Shown in pieces: positions 21,891 through 33,417 of a stretch of 64,000 bases of DNA (the stretch's first letter is position 1; the number at the start of each line of letters is the position of its first letter). The DNA comes from Brachynemurus nebulosus. Lineage: Eukaryota > Arthropoda > Insecta > Neuroptera > Myrmeleontidae. Below the pieces are notes generated by a model. It worked only from the letters and a program-made list of their open reading frames with translations, was not told the DNA's origin and ran no database searches. Position numbers and translations under genes: made by a program. The DNA is taken from positions 18,420,842 to 18,484,841 of the forward strand of contig JAPWDM010000008.1 in NCBI GenBank assembly GCA_035578155.1. Reading direction: 5' to 3'.

Positions 21891-23291
21891 AAAATGTTTG
21901 AATATTTGAATTAGATATTTGAGATTTGTTTTAGTTTTGCACATTATTTAGTTTTGTTTTATTTATTGTTTTATGTTTTTTGTATTCTCTGTATCTTGGG
22001 GGACGAGAGGAGACCTGGAAAGAAGAAAATATTTAGAGCTCTAAGTTGGATTTATCCGTCCTTGAATGTTTTATATATTAAAATTACTTACCTATCTTTT
22101 ATAGCCTCTGAAATATCAATTAAAGTTTGCATACTTTTTGAAAACATGAATGTACCATATAAACTAAAATAAGAAAACCTAATGATTTGAAGAAATGGCG
22201 ACTGGGGATGTCAGAAAAATTTATAGAACACTAGTAATTTGTTAGAAATAGCTGTGTCACTTAAAAAATTCTATAAGGATAAGCAAGCCATTAAATTTTG
22301 GGGGTTTTACGGTACTTACATATAGTCCAATACGTACAGCTTATGTTGCATCTTCACTATTAATATAGTTTTAGCTTCATTTATGTATGTAACTTGAACG
22401 TTCGTGGATATAAGTTTGAGGATGACTTGTTAGTCTGTTTATAATTATGTTTATTTTATCAATTATCTTCAGCATCATCAACTTTTTCGTCTCATTTAAC
22501 AAAATGGCTGCCAATTATGTAATTATAACGATATAAGTGTGTGACGTATGCATGTGTGAAAATTATTAAAAATGGTTGCAAATTTTTCGAAATCTTTTTC
22601 GTTTTTATAAGCAATAGATCATTGCAAATATTGCATTTTTAAATTTTGATGCGATAAAGATTTCGGATTTCGTTTTTCCTTTTACGGTATGGATCCCTAA
22701 AAATTAATTAGAAAATAAAATTACTGATTCTTAACATTGTCAAAAAATACGAAATTTCTTGCTTTATCAGCTGTTCGTATAATTTTAATTTTATCTGAAC
22801 TGTTGACAGATTCAAGAAAAATCATTTTTGTTTCTTACATTTACATAACAAAATTTCATCGTGGTTTTAATTAAAAGCAGATCAGACAAGAATGAGCGAT
22901 CAAGTTTAAAAGACAATATTGTCCAAGACCAATTCCACTTAAGGTTTTTAATTAGAAATTATAAACTGTCTGAATTTGGGTTTTGATCAAGTAACACAAT
23001 TAAATTTTATAACCAACGGAAGCCAAACTGGATACTTGCTCGCGTTTTTATGACTCTGTATGATTTGTCTGTCTTTTATATTTATTCAATGTATAATTGA
23101 GGCAACCAGATGCGACCATTATACGACCTCATAGTATTCTGTAATATAGTTATCAATACAACAACCGATATTATCCGTAGTATCGTTTTCAAACAATTAT
23201 TTTAAAAATATAATATTGATAATAAAATTTTACTTTTTTGAGAAGAAACTGCAAAATTTTGAAAGGAAAAGAGTGGCTGAAGAATGAACAA
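21891..23291. other. AT-rich DNA, no gene seen
   Basis: The 72-codon frame at 21954-22172 starts with a hydrophobic run but has no recognisable family and lies in AT-rich DNA without splice or promoter support. No repeats were recognised. Confidence 0.4.
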
Positions 23292-24002
23292 TCCTTACTA
23301 AGATTATAAATGCGAAAGTGAGTTTGTTTGTTTGTTTGTTTGTTTAACTGGCTTTCACGCCTCAACAGCTTAACCAATCAACTTGAAACTTTGCACAGAC
23401 GTTGCTTGCGGGTCAGAGACGGTTATAGGCTACTTTTTATTTCGGGAAAATATTTCATTCCCGAGGCAAAATGCATTAAATTACAACAGCTGACTATTAA
23501 AAAACGGATAAGTGATTTCAAACTTTGTATATTGCTAACAGAAGGGATGAAAAAGGACACAATCTACTTTATACCCCGGGAAATTTCCCATGGGAAATTT
23601 CATTCCTCTGGAAAAATATATTTTAAATGAAACAAAAAATGATGATAGACAAATATGACGATATACAGCGATAAACATAGGTTATTTTTTATCCCGATAA
23701 AATATCTCATTCCCGAGGGAAAATGTATTTAAAACGAAACAATGAAATAATAACTGACTATTAAAAAAAAGCATTATTGATTTCAAACTTTGTATATTGT
23801 TTACAGAGACGATGAGAAAGGACACAGACTACTTTCTATTCCGGGAAAATATCTAACTCCCGTGGAAAGTCTTATTCCCGTGGGAAAATATATATTTAAA
23901 ACAGTATAAAAAAGAACCATTTATTTCATTTGAACTTTATATGTTTTAACTAGATGACATAATTTCAAATTCCACGCGAGCGAAGCCGCGGGTAACAGCT
24001 AG
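23292..24002 (+). mobile_element. Helitron, non-autonomous, copy 1
   Basis: It starts TCCTTACTAAGATTATAAAT after host A and ends GCCGCGGGTAACAGCTAG before host T: TC...CTAG inserted between A and T with no duplication, as Helitrons do. A GC-rich stretch (CGCGAGCGAAGCCGCGGG) precedes the CTAG. A (TTTG)n tract lies at 23322-23345 near the 5' end. The 100-codon frame at 23328-23630 is a recurrent chance frame of this family and is not a gene. The second copy is at 55190-56015. Confidence 0.9.
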
Positions 24003-24168
24003 TACATTATATTCCTTAAGTCTCATCCGTCTCACCCCGTTATCTGCCTCAAGAAAAGTGCCTACAAACTGGCTTTACGCTTTGTCTAATTATATAATAT
24101 AATAGTATCGATTTGTCTGTGGTTAGAATATTTTTTTTTTATTTGTACATTGTCAGTAAATATAGATG

Positions 24169-24466
24169 TCGCCGCCGGATTGTATAATTAGTCAGATTAC
24201 AAAATGTCCAACCGTTTAATACTATTACCGTTTGTCCAAAAATAAGTAGTACAATTATATTTTAAAAATATAACAATATTATAAATATATAATTTCCTGA
24301 CCGGTGCAATTTTGTAATAGGGCGAATTATGGTAGCCGTATTGACAAACTTGATGCATTTACAATACCGCAGAACTACACGTAGCCGTATTTAGAAAACA
24401 GTGACGTTTTGTAAAACGGCTAGACATTTTGTAATCTGACTGATTCTACAATCCGACGACAACATA
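24169..24466. mobile_element. TIR MITE (~298 bp)
   Basis: Left GTCGCCGCCGGATTGTATAA...AGATTACAAAATGTC is mirrored at the right by GACATTTTGTAATCT...TACAATCCGACGACAAC, about 40-bp arms with a few mismatches. The interior repeats ACAAAATGTC/GTTTTGTAAAACGG motifs. Its right end abuts the left end of the next element. Superfamily not determined. Confidence 0.75.
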
Positions 24467-25633
24467 TGAGGGCTGTCATTCCAAAGTCAACAATCTCCAC
24501 CTTGCTTAAATTTTGGGAAATTGCGAGAAACTGATTTAGACTATTGGTGTCAAAATCCACGTAATTTTTAAACTTTCTCAGTTATTCAGCTCTAAGTGTT
24601 GGAGATAGCTTATTATGATTTGAACTAGTGGATATTGTCGACTTTGTTTCAAACGAAATTGGATTTTGTTTATTTTGATCTAAATATTCATACAATTTGA
24701 ATTTTATTTTACGAGATTCTAGGTTCGAATCCTAGGTTCGAATCCCGGCTGGGTAGAAATTTTCTACTCTGTACTTTGGATGTCCGGAGTGCACTTATAC
24801 TTTGTGAGGAAAAATGAGTAGTTACTTGTATGAGTAGTGGCATTACTAGAGTAAAAAAGAAAATAACGTTAAGGATTTAGAAAAATCATGAGGTTCTTTG
24901 TGATACCCACAAAAATTGTAAAGAAGCTTTTCTTTCACCAAAAATAATTCATAGTTTACTTAATTACATTTAATTAAAAGGGATGGAGATGAAAAGGAAC
25001 TGAAACAAAATGAATACAATAATTTCAGCTTTCTGAAAAAATTAGTATTTTTTCAGAAGATTTATTTTTCAGATTTATTTTTTTGAAAGCTACAAGTTAA
25101 CAATGTAGGTGAACATTTTTTTTTACGGTCGATAGGGATCACATAAAAAATTGAATAAAAAAAAACCGTACAAAAAAAGACGCATAAATTTTACACAACT
25201 AAACAACAAACTCGGTTAACTTAGGACACTTACATAGGAACCTGCTCCATTTATTAATTTAATTATCAAACATCAAACTAAACTAAGAAATTATTACGAA
25301 AAACTGATAAACTTGTGTCGTGTGTCCAGATACAGCATCAACAATACTGATTGTAAGCAATTAAACCAAGACTGTTAACCTGCCACACGTGCTTCTGTTC
25401 TTGATTCTGATTGGTTGATAGGATATTGTCGAGTTTGTTATGAATCACGCATGGAGATTGTAGTATTTGAAATGAACGGTAATGTTTAGGCTTAGATTTC
25501 ACCAGGATCTAGGTGATTTTTAAAAGAACTAAATTCACTAATCGATAGAGGAGGAAAAATAGTACTATTATCCATTTTTATCTCATTTTTTTTTAAAAAG
25601 TGGAGATAGCTGACTTTTGAATGACACCCCTCA
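24467..25633. mobile_element. TIR DNA element, TA target (~1.17 kb)
   Basis: Left end TGAGGGCTGTCATTCCAAAG and right end CTTTTGAATGACACCCCTCA are inverted repeats that continue about 36 bp to CTCCACCTT/AAGTGGAG. TA lies outside each end. It is non-coding. The segment 24716-24760 carries a doubled tRNA box-B-like word (see separate entry). A mariner-type target is inferred only from TA. Confidence 0.7.
24716..24860 (+). repeat. tRNA-derived (SINE-like) fragment with doubled B box
   Basis: AGGTTCGAATCCTAGGTTCGAATCCCGGCTGGGT contains GGTTCGAATCC twice, 15 bp apart; each copy matches the Pol III B box GGTTCGANTCC. After it comes TAGAAATTTTCTAC and GTACTTTGGATGTCCGGAG, the kind of body that follows tRNA-derived SINE heads. 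No A box was found upstream, so only the 3' part of a head is present. Confidence 0.5.
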
Positions 25634-25639
25634 TATATA

Positions 25640-26178
25640 TATACGTACATATTTATATTAAGTGTATGGTATTGACATTTTTCTAGGTAGGTAGAGACGT
25701 CTATTAGAACGATTAGAACTAGACACCTATGCCGACAATTTCTATCGTTATCGTCAGTGAGACTTTTGTAATTTCCAATGTACACATATACATAATTTGT
25801 TTATTAACATAACTTTTTAAGATCAAAGCAAGCGTGAAACTATATACATATAAAAACAACTAGGTACACTGAAGTTCAAAAATTTAGGAACAATTCTTTC
25901 GAGTGTTCGGTAGCTAAAAATGCGTAACATTTATAATTTCGTTAACTCGATCTATTCATTACAGTTGCATAATCTCGACATTTTTAATATGTTATGTGAA
26001 CATGATATTTCGCAATAGAAGTAGAAGTATAGGTCGCAACAGAGATATTTGATATAAAAATTTTTTGGGGGTGAGTGGTATCGTTAGAAATGGCTATTAA
26101 AATAAAGCTCAAGTTATTCATCTCGTTTTTTTTTGCGTATATCCGAAAGGAAAATTCAGATATTAGTGGCAGTTATCA
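25640..26178. other. AT-rich DNA, nothing recognised
   Basis: No feature beyond short AT runs. The 97-codon minus frame at 25492-25785 runs across the end of the preceding transposon and is therefore not a gene. Confidence 0.4.
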
Positions 26179-26180
26179 TA

Positions 26181-26979
26181 CACGGAGAGAAAATTAATAT
26201 AAAAATTACTGTGCTCAGCACTACAATCGACGTGTAAAAGGCGAACAAATTCAATTTTGTACGGTAAAAATACAAAAATTATAATTAATCATAGAAAATT
26301 TAAAGGATAGAATATTGTTTCCGTAATATTAGTTTCGTAAAATTTGTAAAACAGCACAGTAAAAAGTTCCATAGCCGACAAAAGTTTTCCTTACAAAAAT
26401 TGCCATGCTGTATTATAATATTTGAAGTGCTATCTGCTAATAATAGAAAGAAAGTTGTGTTTGTTGTGAACGCTGTTGAAATGTACCTCACTCATACCAA
26501 GTCACATAGCCAACCATAGGTTTGGAACGACCAACTTGGTCGGACGGGTCGGACAAAGCACCTTGATCCATTAGACTGTGTTACAAGCAGCAAGCAGTAT
26601 TCATTGCACTGTGTTAGAGGACGGGGATGTCACCGTTCAATTCATCATTTTGTTACTTTACTATCTTTAGTATTAGAATATATTGCTGGCAATCATTTTT
26701 GAATGCATCATAAAGTTCTTACAGGTTAGAAGTTTTTACAGGTACTGCCCAAGCAACATAAGGTTGCGAGTCAGATGCGCAAATGAAAGAGTACGACAAC
26801 AAGAATTAAACTATAACATATATGCATAAGAGTGTGATAAAAGTTGTGTTAGCACATTAAATTTTACCATGCTAGCACATATTTTTTATTTTGGTCGTCG
26901 ATCGCGCACGCATTATAAGAGAGCATAGTAATTTTTCTGAAATTTTATCTACAAAAATTATATGATTTTTCTCTCCGTG
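26181..26979. mobile_element. TIR element with TA target (~0.8 kb)
   Basis: TA then CACGGAGAGAAAA at the left; TTTTTCTCTCCGTG then TA at the right: a 13-bp perfect inverted repeat flanked by TA. The interior has a GC-richer patch (GGTCGGACGGGTCGGAC at about 26536) and no transposase frame. Confidence 0.75.
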
Positions 26980-27049
26980 TAATAAGACTTGAGCCCGGTG
27001 GACTCTGACTAAATTTCCTAGAATCCAAAAATAACATTAGCTAAAATTT

Positions 27050-27596
27050 ATATATAAATATGTTTGTGCGTATGTGCGGTATACAATTATATGTGTTCAC
27101 ATAATAACTCTCGAACGAAACATTTTAAAAAACTCTTGAACAAAACATTTTATTTTTAAGCCCCGTTTGTGTAATAAAAGCTGGTTTTACTTCTCACTTA
27201 AAATTTTATCTTTTGAATTGAACTATATCTGTGTGCTATGTGATTGAAGTTATTCTCTAAAAATTAAGTCCCGGAATATTCGCTGCGTATGCACGATACC
27301 TGCGTTGGAATATTTTCATTTTCAAGCTTCAAAGGTACATTTTTTATAGTTTTTCCTTACGGCAACTTTTCAACTACGGTTTCAAGAATGTTATAACATT
27401 ACAGATATTAATAATTTTCAAAAATATTCAGAAGACTTATTCAGTTAGGACTATATTTATTATCTCAAATCATAAATTTTGCATAAAAAATATTTTTAAG
27501 GCCATTTAGATTGGAAATATTCACGAAACTTATACCCGATTCAGCAGGGTGGAACCAATATTCTTGAAATTCTAACTTTAGATCCAGAATTAATTT
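27050..27596. other. AT-rich DNA with a dispersed-repeat fragment
   Basis: AACTCTCGAACGAAAC near 27109 matches 14797, and the surrounding text is alignable over a short stretch. The remainder shows no feature. Confidence 0.4.
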
Positions 27597-28303
27597 CATT
27601 TTTAAAAGCTTTTATTTAACTTGCTATGTTATGTAGTATGTTGGTTTAGATCAAATCTTGGAATCAAAATTTAGACAGGTTCTAATTGAGGTAGAGGTTT
27701 CAAATTTTGCATACGTGTCTCACCTTGATGACAATGCAATATTGTATAATTAGTTTTTCCCTAAATTGCCCCAAACCAAAATTGTTGATTTTTAGTCCTA
27801 TGCAACTTTTTGACATTTCGAATTGTCAAATATTGTCCATTGATTTTACATTGCAATTTTTTGTTTCCATAGTTATGTCTGATTAGGATAAACTAATCGA
27901 TTAAAATATAGGTAAAAAAATTACTTCTTTATTTTTTTTTTAAAATTAATTGTAATCAGACTAAAAAGTAGAAAATAAAATAAAGTAAAAAAAATTTTTT
28001 TAAGAAAAACCTTTTATTTAAAAATGGGCAAAAAAAATAAAATAACTTTTGAGCGAAGTTTGAAGTAATATGCAACATAATTTATAAAAGCTTGAGGCGT
28101 TTAATTAAGTTTGGTAACTACTGAAAAGTAAAATAGCTACACTTATAACCAAAACAGAAATAATTAATGATAACGCCTTATGCTTTTATAAATTATGTTG
28201 CATATTGCTTCAAACTTCACTCAAAAGTTATTTTATTTTTTTAGCCCACTTTTAAATAAAAGCTTTTTCTAAAAAACATTTTTTTACTTTATTTTATTAA
28301 TTT
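27597..28303 (+). mobile_element. Foldback element, copy A
   Basis: The whole 0.7 kb matches 34711-35421 in reverse orientation (for example TGGTTTAGATCAAATCTTGG and TGTTTCCATAGTTATGTCTG). The 3' part contains its own inverted pair: TTTTATTTAAAAATGGGC...ATGCAACATAATTTATAAA at about 28011-28089 and the inverse at about 28180-28265, enclosing about 90 bp. Non-coding. Outer ends are not bounded by a visible target duplication. Confidence 0.75.
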
Positions 28304-29136
28304 ACAAATATATACACATTTTGAACTCAACCGCAATAAAGGTATTTTAATTTATGACTGCAAGTGTAACATCACCTATTTACGTCATCGCAACGTCTCT
28401 TATGTAACAACAAAAACAAACGCTACACACCAGACGCTGCGCTGATAGGTGTATAACTCAAGCTTTCACGTATATATAAGGTAACAAAAAACTGTTTTTA
28501 AATACTGGAAAATCTTTTACTAATTATTTTCTCCATTGATATGCTCTTTTTTCCTGCTCTACCGACATTTACCTCACCAACGTTTTCCCAGTCTGTATGT
28601 CGTGTATTACCTTCAGTGACACCTTTTGACACCTACGTACACAAAGTATCACAAACACTGATTAATACACCGGAAAATATGTTTACAAGGGAAATTAGAA
28701 ATTTTTTAATTTCATTTTACCAGACGTGTACGAAGAGACTTTGTGAACACTTTTCACAAAGATAAAGAAAAACTATAACGACAAAAATGATTGTGTTAAA
28801 CGGATTAAATATGAAAATTCAGTTTTTTCCTAAAACGTTAGTAGGTAAGAGTTTGACGGGAATTTCGTTTTTGTACCGGTTTCTGGACAATATACACGTA
28901 TTGGCCCTTTCCAGAAAGGGTGCAGCGGACAGCTTTCATCAAATTACTTTTACAATCATTTTATTACGTCATAAAACAGTTTTCATTTCTTATTACGTTA
29001 TCAAACACAGTAAAATCAAGTGACCTTTTCGGGGGACTCTATCTCTCCACATTTTTCCTCTTCATTATTTTTATTTGCCCTACAATTGTCCGTTTCATTA
29101 CATGGATAATTTATTTATCATGCAAATACACATATA
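28304..29136. other. Unclassified DNA with short frames
   Basis: Two overlapping 74-86-codon frames (28541-28765, 28920-29180) have no recognisable domain; the second runs into a MITE, which argues against coding. No gene is called. Confidence 0.4.
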
Positions 29137-29270
29137 CAGGGTGTTACCGAAACAGCCATTGTAATTCTGAAATTAAATAATTTATGATAAAATGCTAATC
29201 GACTTTTCGGATCACATTTATGCTTGCAATCCATTTTAAAAATCATAAGAGTTATTTGCATTACACCCTG
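29137..29270. mobile_element. Short CAGGGTG-type MITE (134 bp)
   Basis: TATA-CAGGGTGTTACCG on the left and GCATTACACCCTG-TATA on the right give a short terminal inverted repeat with TATA (or TA) on both sides. Its ends match the element at 39900-40463. Confidence 0.7.
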
Positions 29271-29510
29271 TATATACGTATATATGTGGAACTATAGACT
29301 ATAATAATAGCCAACTATATGACTATACAATATGAGTTTCTCCTCTATGGTTGAGACAAAAGTTAATAGGTCCGTTCCAAATGACATATTATATTCCATT
29401 TGAATAATAACAATATACCCAGGACATTCATGTTAACACTATATATTATTAAAACAATTGAAATACGTTATAAAATGTTAAAGTCGAACCTATTCTATGA
29501 ATATATGAGA

Positions 29511-29513
<3 letters not shown>

Positions 29514-29595
<82 letters not shown>
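29514..29595. repeat. (TA)n microsatellite
   Basis: About 41 TA units. Confidence 0.98.
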
Positions 29596-29598
<3 letters not shown>

Positions 29599-29805
29599 CT
29601 GAATATAGTTTTAAGACTATATTTTGTTAGGGTTTATTCCAAAAATTGTGCTGTATTATATGCATTTGTAGTTTTCTTCTATGCTGGTGGCGATGGGACG
29701 TGAGACTATTTAAAACTTGAATTATAAATCGAGAATTTAGTTGATATTTTGGATATATAATTTCGGAAATAATGTACGATTCCCTATCTTTAATAGTTGT
29801 CAATG

Positions 29806-30234
29806 TTAGGCCCGATCCTCACTATTGTGCCGATATCGGTACGCTCCCGCTCCGGTCTCGCTTCGATATAATCGTGTTATGTTCACATTATAGTGTTGAT
29901 ACCATGCTGGTACATATTCGTTCTTTATTCACATTATAAAGTTGCTCTCGGTACACTCCCAGTGTATGCAAGCGGGCGGAATGGAATTATAAAAGTATTT
30001 ACACTATAGGTACAAGTCGTAACATATGTCTGATATCGCTCCGATGAAATATTACCTGTGTGGTGTCGGTATTGAAACGATATTAGAACGGGAGCGTAGC
30101 GCGACTGATATCGGAGTGGTATCGGAGTGATATATGTGAATACACTCATTGTGTCTTGTTTAAGAATATTTTAACGAAGCGAGAGCGTAGCGATATCGTA
30201 CCGAAAGTAGAGCGATAATGTGTATCGGACCTTA
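29806..30234. mobile_element. GC-richer imperfect TIR element (~430 bp)
   Basis: Left TTAGGCCCGATCCTCACTAT...CGGTACGCTCCCGCTC; the right, inverted, reads TAAGGTCCGATACACATTAT...CGGTACGATATCG. Inside, the words GGGAGCGTAGCG, CTCCGGTCTCG and GATATCGGAGTG recur in both directions, so it has many internal subterminal motifs. The 71-codon minus frame here (29934-30149) follows from these repeats. Confidence 0.6.
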
Positions 30235-30393
30235 TAAGTGATTGGAATTTAAGTTGTGGAAGCATGAAGTTTATCAGTAGGAAGTATTGGCAGGTTCTAA
30301 AGCCTCCATTATGTGGACAAAAGGAATTATACCAACAAACAGCTCAAATTTGATTAATTTTTTTATAGCATTTAGTCCAACCAAAATACACAT

Positions 30394-31025
30394 AGAAAAA
30401 AAAATTGTTACCTAGACTTTTATAAGTGGAAAAGGTAAAGAGGCTTATAAAAAATGTAAAAATAATAAATGTTTGAGCAGGGGCGGTGAAGGGTTGAGTG
30501 GTGTAATCAGTTTTTGAAAAATTTATTTATTTGATTTTCTTTTGCATCTTTGATCATGTTCTTAAATGAAACTACCCGTTTTTGTTATTTTACCGAAAAG
30601 TACATGTCAAACCGAAAAAAATGAGCACCCGAAAAAACTTATGGTTATTTAAGACCTAGAAAAATATACTTTCACCAAGTTTCGACAAAATTAAATTATT
30701 TTTTTGGAAATGGGATTAAATTATTTTTTTAGAAATAAAAAGCAAAAAAAAAAAATTCTCAGTTTCCTCCGAAATTTTGAGGTTATGTTAAAAAGTGACC
30801 TTTAAAAAAGTTGTAGATTTTTTCATGATCTACAACTTTTGTTGAAGATAATTTTGCCTTTGACTTCGACTTTCGCCGGAAATTGCAATAGTATAATTTT
30901 TCACCCTTTTGGGGCCCCCCAAATCAACCTCCCACCACCCCTGCTCATGCATTTACTTTTTCTACGTTTATTATCAATCTTTTTACCATTTCCACTCCTA
31001 AAAGTTTAAGTAACAATTTTTTTTT
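30394..31025. mobile_element. Long-TIR MITE (~630 bp)
   Basis: Left ATTGTTACCTAGACTTTTAT...AATAATAAATGTTTGAGCAGGGG is mirrored by CCCCTGCTCATGCATTTACT...AAAGTTTAAGTAACAAT on the right; arms are about 100 bp with scattered mismatches. The interior contains GTAGATTTTT...AAAATCTAC-type dyads. Superfamily unknown. Confidence 0.65.
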
Positions 31026-32300
31026 ATCTCCTAAATGAGGTAATTTGATCGGTCTAATTTGACAGCACATATTTGTTTTATTGAAATAAACATATATTTC
31101 ATTTAATTATTATGTCGTTCACAGATAAACAAGATTTAGAATTGTACTGTTATAAACGCTATATTGAATTAAGTCACGCTCTCATGGCAGATTCCAATTG
31201 AATGAGTTTTCTATTATTGCAGTAAAAATACAAATTTCGCAACAAGCAGACAAATTTCATTGATTTTCCAAATAATTCAGTTAATATTTTGTTAGAAATT
31301 TTTTTTTAACATTATGACGTCATCAACTTCACTGAAAAAGTGACAAAGTCAAAACCGTAATTTAAAGACTAGAGTGATACAAAAAAAGCTAACCATATAA
31401 TTTTGATAACATTGGTTTGATCTTTGTTATTCAAAAAAATGTTATTATTCGGCAAAATTTACAAAAAAAAATATTTTATACTTTTTCTGATAATATTCCA
31501 TCCCAGTCCCATCTTCAGTTTCCCCAACACACATATTATAACCGTACCCATAGACACACAGTTAGTGATGTGTATGTTTTGGTGGTCGGTTTTGAAAGTT
31601 CTGTTAGCAAGTTGACGTCCCTGGCTGCGTTGTTCTATTGTTTCAAATGTTGTCACCGTGTCGTCATACGTATGATTTTATAATAACAATTGCTTTAGTT
31701 TTGTATACCGCATACCTACCCAAAATACCTAAAAGTTAGGTTTGTTCGTTCATATACCTACATATGTAAAACTAGAAATGAACACAGTGAACATACCTAA
31801 CTAATATTCATAGATATTATGTATCTACTCCATGTATAGAAATGGAAATGTCATAGTCTATTATAAATATAATTATATAATTTTAGTAAATATTTTCACA
31901 AGAACTAGAGATGTGATAATTTATGAAGTATATTTATCGTACTTTTTGTCTTTTTGTCTCACTTTTTTTTCATAGTAAACAAAGAAAGTTTCTCTGGTGG
32001 TTCTTTTCTGGTTTTCAGCATCAATAGTTAGATCGATAACTTACTCGTATAAGGACCGTATCGTTAATTATGGGTACTCTTATAACACAGTATATTTTCA
32101 AATAGTGTATTTTTTTTTCAGTTCTGATAACAAAATAGCATTTCTTAGGAATACAATAAACAAGTAACATTATAAATTATTTAGGTTTCCGTAGGTTTGG
32201 CCAATGATCGTACCTGCTTCTTTGTCCCACATTAGGTTCTGGAATTATAGCGTATTTCGAAGAATCTGTCATAGATGGCGGCACTTGCATCACTGAATTA
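31026..32300. other. Unclassified DNA, no gene supported
   Basis: Overlapping frames on both strands at 31417-31683 are shadows of each other, and none shows a known domain. Positions 31545-31680 are slightly richer in G+C than the flanks. The tract could hold a small exon that I cannot recognise. Confidence 0.35.
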
Positions 32301-32607
32301 GAGTCCCTATAATAAATAAAGTCGTGACATGTCATCCATTTTCTGTTTAAAACAGAGCGATAAGCTTTAAAATTAATTATCACATATTTGAGTAAATATT
32401 TTTGAGTACATAATTATTGCTAATAAGTCATGGATTAATGAACAATTAAAAATTTTTTGTTTAATTATTCTTTCTAGGTCAAACTAAATGATTTTTTTTT
32501 AAATATTTAATTTGTTCTCAAAATATTTTACCTAATTTTGGACACAAAAATCCGGAATCAATCAACGTTTAGCACACATGTCACGACTCTATTTATTATA
32601 GGGACTC
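32301..32607. mobile_element. mariner-type MITE, TA target (307 bp)
   Basis: TA-GAGTCCCTATAATAAATA on the left and TATTTATTATAGGGACTC-TA on the right. The inverted match continues inward with a one-base indel to CGTGACATGT, about 30 bp. TA on both sides and the size suit a Tc1/mariner MITE. Confidence 0.85.
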
Positions 32608-32644
32608 TAGTTTGTACCTATCATTAACGTCATCTGTGAGTAAT

Positions 32645-32800
32645 TTATGGAAAACTGATCTATAATGGAAAAAAAGTTATTATCCAAGCTGAGAAACTTT
32701 AAAACGGTACGCGTGACAGAACGGTATTTTCGGATGTTTTCAAACGCTCGAAATCGTTTCAGAAATCGGTTTCTAAACGACCTTTAAAATATTTCGTCAG
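32645..32800 (+). repeat. Dispersed repeat fragment, copy 1
   Basis: TACGCGTGACAGAACGGTATTT and GAAATCGTTTCAGAAATCGG-like words align with 53680-53810 (TACGCGTAGCGGAACGGTGT, GTCGTTTCAGAAATCGG) in the same orientation. Type unknown. Confidence 0.6.
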
Positions 32801-33417
32801 TAGTAAATATTTTTACATATATGCATTATTAGTAATACTGTTAATATTTCGCGATATACTGAATGTATTACTGATCATGTATTCATAATACAGAAGTAAC
32901 TAAATATTGCAGAGAATTTATATTATAAAAATAATGATTCATTATTACCGATCGTATATAGGCCACCTTAATCACTGTATCAATATCAACAAATTAATCA
33001 TATGAATGTTTTGACAATGCAAAAAGCCTCTACCTAATGTAATTTTCAAAAATACGATCCCAAATCGATTAAACTGTTACAAACATACTACTAATGATTT
33101 TGGGATAATAATATGGTTTTATTTGCGTTATAAAAGTAAAAATTTACTATACGAAATTAGAACATAAAAAAAGGAATTAAAACAAACTACTTGAAATAAA
33201 AACTAATTTTGTTACTTTATTTACAAACGAGTGGTATAAAATTTAAATATTAAGAGTTCAAGAAAAAATTAACAGTACTAAGCACTTACTAAAGTACTAA
33301 CCACACAGAATAAGTAGCTACAGTACACCAGAATATCTTGACAGATGGATATAGAATGATACAGAAAAAGCAAATTTTCTTTACTAATAATTATTTTTTT
33401 TATTCTATACCAAAAAT
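32801..33417. other. AT-rich DNA, nothing recognised
   Basis: No feature apart from sequence that grades into the minisatellite array at its right edge. Confidence 0.4.

Noticed and set aside
23328..23630. 100-codon frame in the Helitron, echoed at 55685-55924
   Set aside because: It lies in the non-coding Helitron body, begins in its TTTG tract, and contains no Rep or helicase motif.
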